DNA of 64,000 bases from contig CAWBRT010000005.1 of NCBI GenBank assembly GCA_963791145.1, forward strand, positions 124,001 to 188,000, written 5' to 3'. The translations under genes and the position numbers were made by a program. This DNA comes from CAWBRT01 sp963791145. GTDB taxonomy: Bacteria; Acidobacteriota; Terriglobia; Terriglobales; Acidobacteriaceae. The notes below the pieces were generated by a model. It was given only the letters and a program-made list of their open reading frames with translations, was not told the origin of the DNA and did no database searches. Numbering within the stretch: position 1 is the first letter of the stretch; each line of letters opens with the position of its first letter. Positions 28,447 to 37,373 of the stretch are shown in pieces.

Positions 28447-28804
28447 GATTCTGCTCGAAGGGGGGTTGGAACTTGCGGGACGGGATAGAGTCATAAACCT
28501 TTCATTCAAAGCCCAATTCCTGGTTGCGGACCGGGTATCGAATGAGGGGTATTTTTAGAGAGGTTGGAGGTAATGTCAAGAACTTCTGAGAGCTGATTCC
28601 GCAAAATCTTGACACATAAGTAACTATAAATCCTTAGAAGCTCCACTAAGGTGCCATAAAACTGGCAGGCTATGCTCCCGGAGGACTTGGCAAGCTCCTG
28701 CAAAACGTCACAGAATGATGCGCTAGGGGAACTCAGGCGGACGTACAAGTCTGCTGGCGCTACAACTGTTCTCATCCAAAATAGCCTGCGCAAGGAGCCC
28801 GACT
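28447..28804. other. Spacer before the crotonase gene
   Basis: About 360 bp without a credible gene. It contains a TTGACA near 28610 and a CCTTAG/CTAAGG hairpin at about 28634-28655. The promoter of the crotonase gene is presumably here. Confidence 0.4.
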
Positions 28805-29608
28805 ATGCCTTCGACCGTCGCCCTGCTTCCGTATGAGCACCTCAGGCTGGAAAAGAAAGACCAGATTGCCTATGTCACCGTGGCCCGGCCCAAGGCGCTT
28901 AACGCCCTCAATCTGGCGACCGTGGAGGAGCTCTCCCGCGCCTTCACCGCTCTCCAGCAGGATTCCGAGGTCCGGGTGGTGATCCTGACCGGCGAAGGCG
29001 AGAAGGCCTTCGTGGCCGGAGCCGACATCACCGAACTGGTCCCGCTGAACGCCGTCGCGGCAAAGGAATACGCCATGCGCGGTCACGTGATGCTGGAGCT
29101 GATTGAAAACCTCGGCAAGCCGGTCATCGCCTGCGTCAATGGCTTCGCCCTGGGTGGCGGCTGCGAGTTGGTCATGGCCTGCACCATCCGGCTGGCCAGC
29201 CCCAACGCCAAATTTGGATTGCCCGAGGTAAAGCTGGGCCTCATCCCGGGATTTGCCGGTACGCAGCGTCTGCCGCGGCTGGTGGGCAAAGGCCGGGCCA
29301 TGCAGATGCTGATCACCGCCGAACCGGTATCGGCGGAAGAGGCGTACCGCATCGGGCTGGTGAACGAAGTCGTGCCGCTAACCGAGCTGATCTCCCGGGC
29401 CGAGGTCCTCGCACGGCAGATCATGGCCAACGCGCCGCTCGCTGTCCGCTTCGCCATGGAAGCCGTAAACCAGGGGATGGAGATGACCTTGCAAGAGGGC
29501 TCGGCCCTCGAGGCTGCATTGTTTGCCGCCGTGTGCACGACGGAAGATAAGGCGGAAGGCACGCGCGCGTTCCTGGAAAAGCGTCCGGCGCGCTTCCTCG
29601 GAAAGTAA
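28805..29608 (+). CDS. Enoyl-CoA hydratase/isomerase (crotonase)
   Basis: A 267-residue crotonase-fold enzyme, typically hydrating trans-2-enoyl-CoA in beta-oxidation or butyrate-type pathways. The oxyanion-hole segment is FVAGADITEL, and CVNGFALGGGCELVMACTIR with PEVKLGLIPGFAGTQRLPRL carries both catalytic glutamates (GGGCE and LPEVKLGL). The ATG at 28805 follows AAGGAG. It stands alone, with repeat-rich spacers on both sides, so the substrate is not indicated by context. Confidence 0.9.
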   Translation: MPSTVALLPYEHLRLEKKDQIAYVTVARPKALNALNLATVEELSRAFTALQQDSEVRVVILTGEGEKAFVAGADITELVPLNAVAAKEYAMRGHVMLELIENLGKPVIACVNGFALGGGCELVMACTIRLASPNAKFGLPEVKLGLIPGFAGTQRLPRLVGKGRAMQMLITAEPVSAEEAYRIGLVNEVVPLTELISRAEVLARQIMANAPLAVRFAMEAVNQGMEMTLQEGSALEAALFAAVCTTEDKAEGTRAFLEKRPARFLGK

Positions 29609-29919
29609 GTTTCAAGGTTTCAAGGTGAGTGAAGGTTTCGAACCGGTTGCATAAATGATCTTTGAAAGGGCATGGCTTTAGCCATGCCGTCCAGAGCCAC
29701 CCAAAATGCGGGCTTTAGCCCCTGAGGTATTGCAGGTTCTGGCGAAGTACATTTTGCAACCAGTCTCAACGAAACTTTGAAACCCTGAAACTTTGAAACC
29801 TCTTCTCGCTGAAGCTCCCGCACTGGCGCAGTCACGCGCTGGAGGGCCGGTCTTCAATCGGAAATCAAGAATCTTAAATCTGAAATCTCGCCGCCCGATG
29901 TGGTACAACAATTCTCGGA
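29609..29919. repeat. Mosaic of dispersed intergenic repeats
   Basis: Immediately after the crotonase stop come TTTCAAGG units, then a GGCTTTAGCC palindrome (about 29670-29685), GGGCTTTAGCCCCTGAGG (about 29709-29726), inverted GAAACTTTGAAACCCTGAAA units (about 29768-29800) and an AATCTGAAATC unit near 29880. No gene is seen. Confidence 0.6.
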
Positions 29920-30753
29920 ATGATTCGATCGATTCATCATCTTCTGCTTTCCTCAACCGAGGCGGACTACGATGCGCTGGTGCGGTTCTTCGAGGCGCTC
30001 GGCGTGCCGCGCGGCGAACATTGGACCGGCGGGCGGAACCGTGGCAGCAAGTTCCAGCCTCCTGAAGGCGGCCTCGAGATCGGCTTCGGCAAAGGTTTTC
30101 CCGAGGCCGGGCTGATCGTGGAGGTCGACAACGCGGAGATCGTCTACCAACAGGTGAAGCGGCTTGGCTGCCGCATCGCCGACGAGATCGCTGACCGCGA
30201 CTGGGGCGCCAGGATGTTTACCCTGGAGCTGCCGAACGGGCATGGCCACGTTGCCGTTTTCTCCTATAAGGAAGACCGGCGTCACCGGGTGACGGAAGGT
30301 GCGCTGAATGCGGCCGGATTGCGCTTCGCTATCGTGGTGAGCCGCTTCAATGCCTTCATCACCGAGCGGCTGCTGGCGGGAGCGCTCGATACTCTGCGGC
30401 TGGCCGGAGCCAAGAACGACGACGTGGAGATCGTGCGCGTTCCGGGCGCGTACGAGCTTCCCGCTGCGGCCAGGATGCTGGCGGAAACGAAACGCTTCGA
30501 CGCGCTGATCTGTCTCGGTTGCCTGTTGCGCGGCGATACCTATCATTACGAGGTCATCGCCAACGAGGCCACGCGCGGCATCGGCCAGGTCACGCAGGAA
30601 ACGGGCGTGCCGATCGGTTTCGGCCTGCTGACCTGCGAAACCCTGGAGCAGGCGATCGATCGCGCCGGCTTGAAGGCGGGCAACAAGGGCGGCGAGGCCG
30701 CCGGCGCCGCCGTCGAAATGGCCAACCTGAAAAAGGCCGCCGTTAGAAGTTAA
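29920..30753 (+). CDS. ribH: VOC (glyoxalase-like) domain fused to 6,7-dimethyl-8-ribityllumazine synthase
   Basis: A 277-residue protein. Residues 1-118 are a vicinal-oxygen-chelate-like domain (IRSIHHLLLSSTEADYDALV, EIGFGKGFPEAGLIVEVDNA, DRDWGARMFTLELPNGHGH). Residues about 122-277 are a full-length lumazine synthase: RFAIVVSRFNAFITERLLAG, VPGAYELPAAARMLAE, CLGCLLRGDTYHYEVIANEA and PIGFGLLTCETLEQAIDRAG. The latter makes the riboflavin precursor from ribulose-derived butanone phosphate and pyrimidine. A GTG at residue 123 could give a separate synthase, but no stop divides the parts. nusB follows 6 bp downstream, the usual ribH-nusB pair. Confidence 0.9.
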   Translation: MIRSIHHLLLSSTEADYDALVRFFEALGVPRGEHWTGGRNRGSKFQPPEGGLEIGFGKGFPEAGLIVEVDNAEIVYQQVKRLGCRIADEIADRDWGARMFTLELPNGHGHVAVFSYKEDRRHRVTEGALNAAGLRFAIVVSRFNAFITERLLAGALDTLRLAGAKNDDVEIVRVPGAYELPAAARMLAETKRFDALICLGCLLRGDTYHYEVIANEATRGIGQVTQETGVPIGFGLLTCETLEQAIDRAGLKAGNKGGEAAGAAVEMANLKKAAVRS

Positions 30754-30759
30754 TGACGC

Positions 30760-31191
30760 ATGGGAACTCGAAGGAAATCACGCGAGCTTACGCTGCAGAT
30801 GCTCTTCCAGTCCGACATGGGCCGGCAGAATGCCGAACAGGTCGAGCGCACCTTTTGGGCGGAGCGGAACGACCTCGATGACAGCACCCGCGAGTTCGCC
30901 GCCGATCTGTTTCGCTTCGCCATGGCTCGCTCCGACGAGATCGATAAGCTCATCGAGAGCCATACCGAGCATTGGCGCGTGGAGCGCATGGCCGCCGTGG
31001 ATCGCAATATTCTGCGCGCCGGGGTGGCCGAGTTCCTGTGCTTCCCGCAGACTCCCAGGCCGGTTGTCATCAATGAGGCGCTGGAGATCGCGCGCCGTTT
31101 CTCCACCCCGGAATCCGTGCAGTTCATCAACGGCGTGCTGGACAGCGTGGCCAAAGAGATCGATGGAACAGGGCCGGGAATCAGGGAATAG
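30760..31191 (+). CDS. nusB: Transcription antitermination factor NusB
   Basis: A 143-residue all-helical RNA-binding protein that joins NusE/S10 on boxA to antiterminate rRNA transcription. It starts TRRKSRELTLQMLFQSDMG and contains HTEHWRVERMAAVDRNILRA and TPRPVVINEALEIARRFSTP, then FINGVLDSVAKE, all hallmark segments. It is coupled to ribH, 6 bp upstream. The last residues derive from a GGGAATCAGGGAATAG repeat that overlaps the stop codon. Confidence 0.95.
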   Translation: MGTRRKSRELTLQMLFQSDMGRQNAEQVERTFWAERNDLDDSTREFAADLFRFAMARSDEIDKLIESHTEHWRVERMAAVDRNILRAGVAEFLCFPQTPRPVVINEALEIARRFSTPESVQFINGVLDSVAKEIDGTGPGIRE

Positions 31192-31194
31192 AGA

Positions 31195-31488
31195 TTGAAT
31201 CCACGCGTCAGGGCTGAGGAATTGGAAGCGATGGAATGGTCCGACGAAGCGACGGAAATTCTAGCTGAGCTGCTGCGTTATCTGCCCGCAAATTCGCGCG
31301 ACGTGGTCGAGGAAAAGGCCGGCCAGAGAGCGGAGGCCCTCACCCAGGAAATGGGAGAAGAAGAGGTCGCCATGGAGACCGTGGTCCGCGCGCTGGTCGA
31401 AGCCACGCCGGAGCGGATGAAGACCCGCTTGCGCGAAGGCCTGACCTATCACGGCCTCGCTATCGACGACTTCGAGGAAGAAGCCTGA
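31195..31488 (+). CDS. Small acidic protein, PCP-reductase-domain-like
   Basis: A 97-residue acidic helical protein: MEWSDEATEILAELLRYLPA, then SRDVVEEKAGQRAEALTQEM, then MKTRLREGLTYHGLAIDDFE. The W(S/T)xEAxxxL...PxxxRxxVExxA pattern resembles the small C-terminal domain of light-independent protochlorophyllide reductase (PCP_red), which also occurs as a stand-alone protein; this is weak. The start is TTG 31195 (3 bp after nusB) or ATG 31231 with GGAAG close by. It is probably in the ribH-nusB operon. Confidence 0.65.
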   Translation: MNPRVRAEELEAMEWSDEATEILAELLRYLPANSRDVVEEKAGQRAEALTQEMGEEEVAMETVVRALVEATPERMKTRLREGLTYHGLAIDDFEEEA

Positions 31489-31542
31489 GCAACGCTGCCG
31501 GCCCTCTTTTCCCCATCCAACGAAACACGGACGGAGGCCTCC

Positions 31543-32737
31543 ATGAGTCCGCAACTCGATCTTGCCACCCGCATCGTTCACGCCGGTGAACGGCAACCCT
31601 GGCCGGCAGGCCAGCCGGTCGCTACCCCGATCTATGCCTCGGCCACCTTTCACCTATGACTCCATGGCCGAGATGGACAAAGTCTTTGCCGGCGAGAAGC
31701 CGGGATACATCTACACGCGCTTCGGCAATCCCACCGTAGCTGCCCTGGAGCGGGCCATGCAGACACTGGAATCGGGCGCCGCCGCCTGCGCGTATTCCTC
31801 CGGCATGGCGGCGCTGCATGCGGCGCTGCTGGCCTGCGACCTCGCTTCCGGCGCGGCTGTGCTCGCTTCGCAGGATCTGTACGGCGCCTCGCTCGATCTG
31901 CTGGCGAAGGTCTTCGGCCTCTTTGGCGTCAACACCGTGACCTGCGATTTCGGCGACCTGAAGGCGCTGGAAGCGAAAGCACGTGAGCTGCGGCCGCGCC
32001 TCCTGCTGGCGGAAACCATTTCCAACCCGCTGCTGAAGGTCTGCGACGTGACGGCGTGCGCCGGGATCGCGCATCGCGCGGGCGCCAGGCTGGTGGTCGA
32101 TAATACATTTGCGACTCCATATCTCTGCCGCCCGCTGGAGCACGGCGCCGATCTGGTCGTGCACAGCGCCACCAAATACCTGGGCGGCCACGCCGACGTG
32201 ATGGGCGGAATCGTGATCGCCCGCGAACCGTCCGATCAGGCGCCGCTGGTCAGCGTCATGAAACTGGTAGGCGGCATCCTGGGGCCTTGGGGGGCGCATG
32301 AGGTGCTGCGCGGGCTGAAGACGCTGGCCGTGCGACTGGAGCGGCAGTGCGCCAACGCGCGACACATCGCCGAGCAACTGGCGGAGGATCGCCGCATCGG
32401 CCGCGTCTTCTACCCGGCTTTGGCCGGCAGCCAAGATTGCGAGAGGTGGCAACGCATTCTGCGCCCTCCGCATGCCGGCGCACTGGTCTCGATCGAGCTG
32501 GCCGACAATACTCGCGAAGCGGCCTTCCGCTTCATGGACAAGTTGCAGCTATGCGTGCGCTCAACCAGTTTGGGTGACGTCTTCACCGGGGTACTGCATC
32601 CCGCCACCGCCTCGCATCGCGACTGGGCTCCGGCGCGGCGTCACCAGGTCGGAATCGGCGACGGCTTGGTGCGAATCTCCGTCGGCATCGAGGATGTGCG
32701 CGACATTCTGGCCGACATTCGCCAGGCGTTGAATTAG
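31543..32737 (+). CDS. Cys/Met-metabolism PLP-dependent enzyme, one frameshift
   Basis: An approximately 398-residue enzyme of the cystathionine gamma-synthase/O-acetylhomoserine sulfhydrylase/methionine gamma-lyase family. ATG 31543 has GGAGG upstream and gives LATRIVHAGERQPWPAGQPV, then ATPIYASAT. One extra T near 31647 shifts the frame, after which YTRFGNPTVAALERAMQTLE, YSSGMAALHAAL, VVDNTFATPYLCRPLEHGAD and the PLP Lys in HSATKYLGGHADVMGG follow, with a C-terminal VRISVGIEDVRDILAD. The family members catalyse gamma- or beta-replacement/elimination on sulfur amino acids; the exact reaction cannot be read from sequence alone. Confidence 0.88.
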
Positions 32738-32982
32738 GGGTTAGGGATCAGGGGATAGGGATTAGGAAGATCGCCGCGCGCGTGCGGGGATGGCCCTTGA
32801 CTCGACGCGACTCCGAGAATCGGATGCCTCGTTGTACTCTCATCCACCAGGGATTTGCGTGAAACAGAGTAGCGCGCTGCTCCAGCAACTCTCGCCGCAT
32901 CTATTTTTTCTCTCTCATCGGGCAACCACGGCGGCCCTTGCGACACTCGACATCCACGCAAGTGACGGAAGAGGAGCCCAAC
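32738..32982. repeat. Telomere-like repeat and spacer
   Basis: Immediately after the stop lie TTAGGGGTTAGGGATCAGGG-like units up to about 32768. The rest of the spacer has no gene; the ribosome binding site GAGGAG of the reductase gene is at its end. Confidence 0.6.
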
Positions 32983-33795
32983 GTGTCCACTGATCCGCTC
33001 GCTGTTAGCGCCACTGACGGAAAGTTCTACCGCGCCAAAGTAACCAACCGAATCGACATCGCACCCGACCTGTGGATGCTGCGCGTCGCTCCCGGCGGCG
33101 AGTTTCGCTTCCAGCCCGGGCAGTACGCCACGCTCGGCGTGGAGGGTCCGAATAAGCGCTCCGAGCGCGCCTATTCGATTGTTTCTTCGCCCTACGAAGA
33201 GGAGTTGGAGTTCTTCTTCGAGCTGGTGAATGAGGGCGAACTGACGCCGCATCTCTACCGGCTGCAAGTGGGCGATGAAGTGCTGATGCGCAAAGTTCCC
33301 AAGGGCCGCTTCCTGCTCGACCGGCAGGGCGCTCGCACCAATCATCTGCTGCTATCGACCGTGACCGGCCTGGCTCCGTTCATGAGCTATCTGCGCACTC
33401 TCTACAAAGACTACGGCGCGGATGCGATTCCGCGGGGACACAAGTTGTATTTGCTCAACGGCGCCAGCCGCTCCTGGGAGTTCGGTTACCACGAAGAGGT
33501 CCAGAGGCTTGCCGAGCATTGCTCCTGGCTGACCTATGTGCCGACGATCAGCCGCCCGTGGGAGGACACGAACTGGGAGGGCGAGGTCGGCCGGGTTGAC
33601 GACTTGCTGCGCAAGTACGTCGATCAGTGGGGACTGACCGGAGAAAATACCATCGCCTACCTGTGCGGTCATCCCGAGATGATCGAGCACGGGAAGGGAA
33701 TCCTGAAGCGCCGCGGTTTTTCCAAGGAATGTCTCAAGGAAGAGGTGTACTGGATTCCGGCCAAGCCCAAAGCCCAGATGCCGATGGCCGCCTGA
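32983..33795 (+). CDS. fpr: Ferredoxin--NADP(+) reductase family protein
   Basis: A 270-residue flavoprotein of the bacterial FPR type, which exchanges electrons between ferredoxin or flavodoxin and NADP(H). The FAD domain shows FRFQPGQYATLGVEG and RAYSIVSSPYEEELEFFFEL (RxYS motif). The NADP domain has LLLSTVTGLAPFMSYLRTL and YLLNGASRSWEFGYHEEV, ending in YLCGHPEMIEHGKGILKRRG. The GTG start follows GAGGAG. It lies 2.4 kb from the ferredoxin-reducing oxalate genes and could recycle their electrons to NADPH, but it is a separate unit. Confidence 0.9.
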   Translation: MSTDPLAVSATDGKFYRAKVTNRIDIAPDLWMLRVAPGGEFRFQPGQYATLGVEGPNKRSERAYSIVSSPYEEELEFFFELVNEGELTPHLYRLQVGDEVLMRKVPKGRFLLDRQGARTNHLLLSTVTGLAPFMSYLRTLYKDYGADAIPRGHKLYLLNGASRSWEFGYHEEVQRLAEHCSWLTYVPTISRPWEDTNWEGEVGRVDDLLRKYVDQWGLTGENTIAYLCGHPEMIEHGKGILKRRGFSKECLKEEVYWIPAKPKAQMPMAA

Positions 33796-33922
33796 AACGA
33801 TCTCCGGACCCGGGCAAAATATCCATCCCAGGCCTGGCGGCGGGAGAGACGGTCGCACCTAAGGGAATTTCGCCTCGGGTTACTTTCGCTATTTGTTCGC
33901 CTTTAAGTTACAATCATCTGCC

Positions 33923-35200
33923 GTGCGACTCCTGCCGGCATTTGCGGAAGGTTCGGCTCCCACCGTGGAGTGGCTCTTCCTCGACCTGAACTCGTATTTC
34001 GCTTCGGTCGAGCAACAGGAGCGTCCGGAACTGAGGGGGCGTCCCATTGGCATCGTCCCCGTCATCGCCGGGCACACCTGCTGCATTGCCGCCTCCTACG
34101 AAGCCAAGGCATACGGCGTGAAGACGGGCATCGGCGTGGAGGAAGCCAGGCAGCTCTGTCCACACCTGGAACTCATCGAGGCTCGCCCTAAACTTTACGT
34201 CGAGTATCACCATCGCATCGTTGGGGCGGTCAACTCCTGTATCCCGGTCACCACGGTCATGTCCGTGGACGAGATGGCGTGCAGGTTGATGGGGAGGGAG
34301 CGCGCCCTGGCCAACGCCACGGCCATCGCTGTCGATATCAAACAGGCTCTGCGCACCGTGGGAGACACGCTGCGCTGTTCGGTCGGCCTGGCGCCTAACC
34401 GGTACCTGTCGAAGATCGCCGCCGACTTGTGCAAGCCGGATGGACTGACGGTTTTCCTGCTCCGTGATTTACCGCAGGCTCTCTACTGCCTGGAGCTGGC
34501 GGACCTGGTTGGCGTCGGTTTCGCCATGGAGAAGCGAATTCGCAACCGCGGGATCACGACAGTCGAGCAGCTATGCCGGCTTTCGCCGGGGCAGATGCGG
34601 GGCATATGGAACAGCGTCCTGGGAGAGCGGCTCTGGCATTGGCTGCGTGGAGCCGACTTCCACGATCCGGAGTTCAAGCGGAAGAGCGTCGGCAAGCAGC
34701 ATGTCCTGGCTCCCAAGTACCGGACAAGGGAACAGGCGTTTTGCGTGGCTCTCAAGCTGCTGCACATCTCAGCCGCAAAACTGCGAAAGCTGAAGATGTG
34801 GACCGGCGGCATTGGGGCGGCAGTGGAATTTTTGCGGAAGCCTCCGGCGAAATTCAGCAGCGAAGGCGTGGATGTCCCCGCCTGGTAGGCGCACATGCGA
34901 ATTCCCGAGTGCCGGGACACGGTTGTCCTCCAGCGGTACCTGACGGAGCTGTGGGATTCCTGCCCGGCGCAGGAGCCGTTGCGGGTCGGCGTCTGGCTCT
35001 TCCATCTCGTGCCGGATGAGTTGCGCACGCTTTCCTTGTTTGAGGACGACGAAAAACGCTACCGGATCAGCCTGGTTGTCGATGAGCTGAATCAGCGCTA
35101 TGGGCAAAATGCCGTGTACTTTGGCGGGATTCACCCGGTACTCGACTCCGCCCCAACACGAATCTCGTTTACATCCATTCCCGACATGGATGATTTCTGA
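33923..35200 (+). pseudogene. Y-family DNA polymerase (DinB-like) with an in-frame TAG
   Basis: A translesion polymerase-like protein of about 425 residues. The catalytic acidic residues are present: Asp in LFLDLNSYFASVEQ, and Asp-Glu in VMSVDEMACRL. RCSVGLAPNRYLSKIAADLC and KPDGLTVF complete the palm, LADLVGVGFAMEKRI is the thumb HhH, and a little-finger region follows. At 34886-34888 an in-frame TAG (after DVPAW) interrupts the little finger; the same frame then continues AHMRIPECRDTVVLQRYLTE to 35200. A CAG-to-TAG change would explain it. The start is GTG 33923, or GTG 33965 directly before the first motif. Confidence 0.75.
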
Positions 35201-35300
35201 TTGCGGCGGGGGACTCCGCAAAAGTTAACCGGGTGATCTCCTGATTGTGCTTCCTGACTAGCTCCCTGGATCCGGCAGCAGCGTGCTGCATGGCTTTTGC

Positions 35301-35334
35301 GGGAGCAGCTCCGGCCTGCTCTCGATTTTTTTTT
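35301..35334 (+). terminator. Rho-independent terminator
   Basis: The stem GAGCAG/CTGCTC with a 7-nt loop is followed within 4 nt by nine T. It ends the polymerase gene unit before the oxalate operon. Confidence 0.8.
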
Positions 35335-35383
35335 GCGCCGGACAACTGCGGCGCGGCTTACCGGTTCAAGGTAGTCGTCCGTC

Positions 35384-35400
35384 AATTGGTCCGATAACTG
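35384..35400. promoter_or_regulatory. Candidate GntR/PdhR-type operator
   Basis: AATTGGT-CCG-ATAACTG lies 20 bp before the start of the GntR gene. The left half equals the half-site of the known PdhR operator (AATTGGTnnnACCAATT); the right half is degenerate. Autoregulation of the oxalate operon is inferred. Confidence 0.4.
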
Positions 35401-35419
35401 ATCCAAATAGGAGCCCGGC

Positions 35420-36122
35420 TTGGCAATGCTCAGGGCTGACGCGCAAGGAATCCGGAAGAGCAGGATCTACGAGGCGGTCGCCAAACGCATCGAGCATTTT
35501 ATCGCCGAACTGCAGCCTGGCGAAAAACTTCCTCCCGAACGACGCTCTGGCGGAAATCTTCCAGGTCAGCCGCAGTTCCATCCGCGAGGCCATCCGCAGC
35601 CTGGAGCTGACTGGGCTGGTGGAGTCTCGACAGGGCGCGGGCACGTTGGTTTGCGAACCGTCCAGCCAGGCGGTAGTCATTCCCATCTCCAACGTGCTGC
35701 TGCAGCGCCGCCAGTCGGTCACCGAGCTGCTGGACGTGCGCAAGATCATCGAGCCTCCGCTGGCCGCCCGCGCCGCCCTGAACGCTTCCGCCGAGGAACT
35801 GGCCGAGATGGGCGAGATTTTGAAGCGCCAGGAAATGAAGTTCCGCCGCGGCGAGCTGGCCATCGATGAGGACGCCGAATTCCACGGCAGCATCGCCTTC
35901 GCCGCCAGCAATAGCGTGGTGCTCAAGATCATGGACGTGCTGATGGATCTGCTGCGCGATACCCGCGAGCGCTCCTTGCAGATGGACGGCCGCATGCAAA
36001 AATCGCTGGCCGGTCACAAACGGATTCTGGCTGCGCTGAACCGCCGCGACGCCGCAGCGGCCGAGGCTGCCATGCGCCGCCATATCGAAGAAGTAGAAAT
36101 CATCGTGCTGGAGAAACTCTAA
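35420..36122 (+). CDS. GntR-family (FadR/FCD) regulator of the oxalate operon, one frameshift
   Basis: An approximately 234-residue repressor-type protein. The N-terminal winged helix reads RIYEAVAKRIEHFIAELQPG, then (after a frame change near 35540) LAEIFQVSRSSIREAIRSLE and LTGLVESRQGAGTLV. The C-terminal FCD domain has LLDVRKIIEPPLAARAALNA, the metal/ligand His region DAEFHGSIAFAASN and HKRILAALNRRDAAAAEAAM. FCD regulators usually sense small organic acids. The gene is 16 bp upstream of the oxalate oxidoreductase genes and in the same operon, so oxalate or oxalyl-CoA is the likely effector. The start is TTG 35420 or ATG 35426. Confidence 0.85.
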
Positions 36123-36137
36123 GAGGAGGCTTCCCAA

Positions 36138-37314
36138 ATGGGCCGGCTATTTGCCGTCGAGATCGTCTACCGTGGAATTTTCCAGAAGACCCTGGCTAAA
36201 AATATCAGTCGCGGCATCGTGCTGGCCGCGCATGAGGAGGGCAAGCCCGGCATTTCCTTTGGCCGCTACGGCGACAGCCCTGAACGCAACGGAATTCCCG
36301 CCAAGAACTTCGCCATCGTCGCCACCGACGATCAGACTCTGGAAGAGGGAATGGCGAAGTATGAACCCAAAGAGGTGGACATTACCATCGTCGTCGACGA
36401 CACGCTTGTGCAAGGGCGTGGAATCGTGGGCCTGGTACGGGCTGCAGCCTATCAATCGCCTGCTGAAACCCAACGGCACGCTGATCGTAACTTCCCGCGA
36501 GCAGCCGGAAACCCTCATTGCCATGGCGCACCGCAAGGACGCGCCCTACCAGCTGGCGATCGTCAAGGCCATCCCCAGCTTCTCCGGTTTGTGGGTCTAC
36601 AAGGACGACCACACCGACGTGCGCATCCTGGGCGCGATCGCCAAAGTGCTGCCGGAGTTGTTCAGCCTGGAGTCGGTGCAAAAGGTCATCATGGAGGAGT
36701 GGCACGACGAGCTGAAGTCCACCTCGGCGGAACGCGCCTGGGAGCGCATCACTACCGCCACCGTTCAGCCCGATCAAGGCAATCCGGAAACGCCGTACCA
36801 GTTCGAATTCCCCAAGTGGACGGAGATGCGGGATGGCGTTGTCATTCCTTGCATCGCGCCGGGCCAGGGCATGGAAGACCCGGAAACCCATGCCAGCGGC
36901 GGCTACCGCCCCGAGCGCAATCCCACCTTCAAGAAGTTCAGCACCCGCACCATGCGGCCGGTGGTGAACTTCGATACCTGTATCAAGTGCACGCTGTGCT
37001 GGCTGCAGTGCCCGGACTCCTGCTTCGACGTTACCCCCGACGGCCTCTATGACGCCAACATGCAGGCCTGCTGCGGCTGCGGCGTGTGCGAGGCGGTTTG
37101 CCCGGTCACCAACTGCGTCACCATGGTCAACGAAGCGGCCTTTGCCGACAACGCCAGCCAGTGGGAGGCGTGGAAGAAGGACAAGGAAGCTTACAAGGCC
37201 TGGCTGGAAGCCAAGATCAAAGACCGCTCCGAGCGTTCGCACGGCTTCCGTTACCGCGGCCAATACGAAGAGCAGGTACCCGAGGCGCTGGACGTTGCCA
37301 AGGAAGCGGCCTAG
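36138..37314 (+). CDS. Oxalate oxidoreductase-type 2-oxoacid:ferredoxin oxidoreductase, fused gamma-delta subunit, one frameshift
   Basis: An approximately 391-residue subunit. The N-terminal gamma domain has FAVEIVYRGIFQKTLAKNIS, FGRYGDSPERNGIPAKNFAI, VDITIVVDDTL, then (frame change near 36410) SWAWYGLQPINRLLKPNGTL. The C-terminal delta domain is a two-cluster ferredoxin: CIKCTLCWLQCPDSC and CCGCGVCEAVCP, binding two [4Fe-4S] clusters that pass electrons from the TPP site to external ferredoxin. In most PFOR-type enzymes gamma and delta are separate or in another order; a gamma-delta fusion is the arrangement known for Moorella oxalate oxidoreductase. RBS AGGAGG precedes the ATG. Confidence 0.85.
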
Positions 37315-37373
37315 GGCGCTGTCGCAGCCGGCAAGTCGTCGGGATTGCCGGTGACGCATGAGGAGGAAAGGTT

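Noticed and set aside
5218..35200. TAG recoded as a sense codon
   Set aside because: Only two genes have in-frame TAG, and other genes in the window end normally with TAG (for example at 934, 4334 and 7063).
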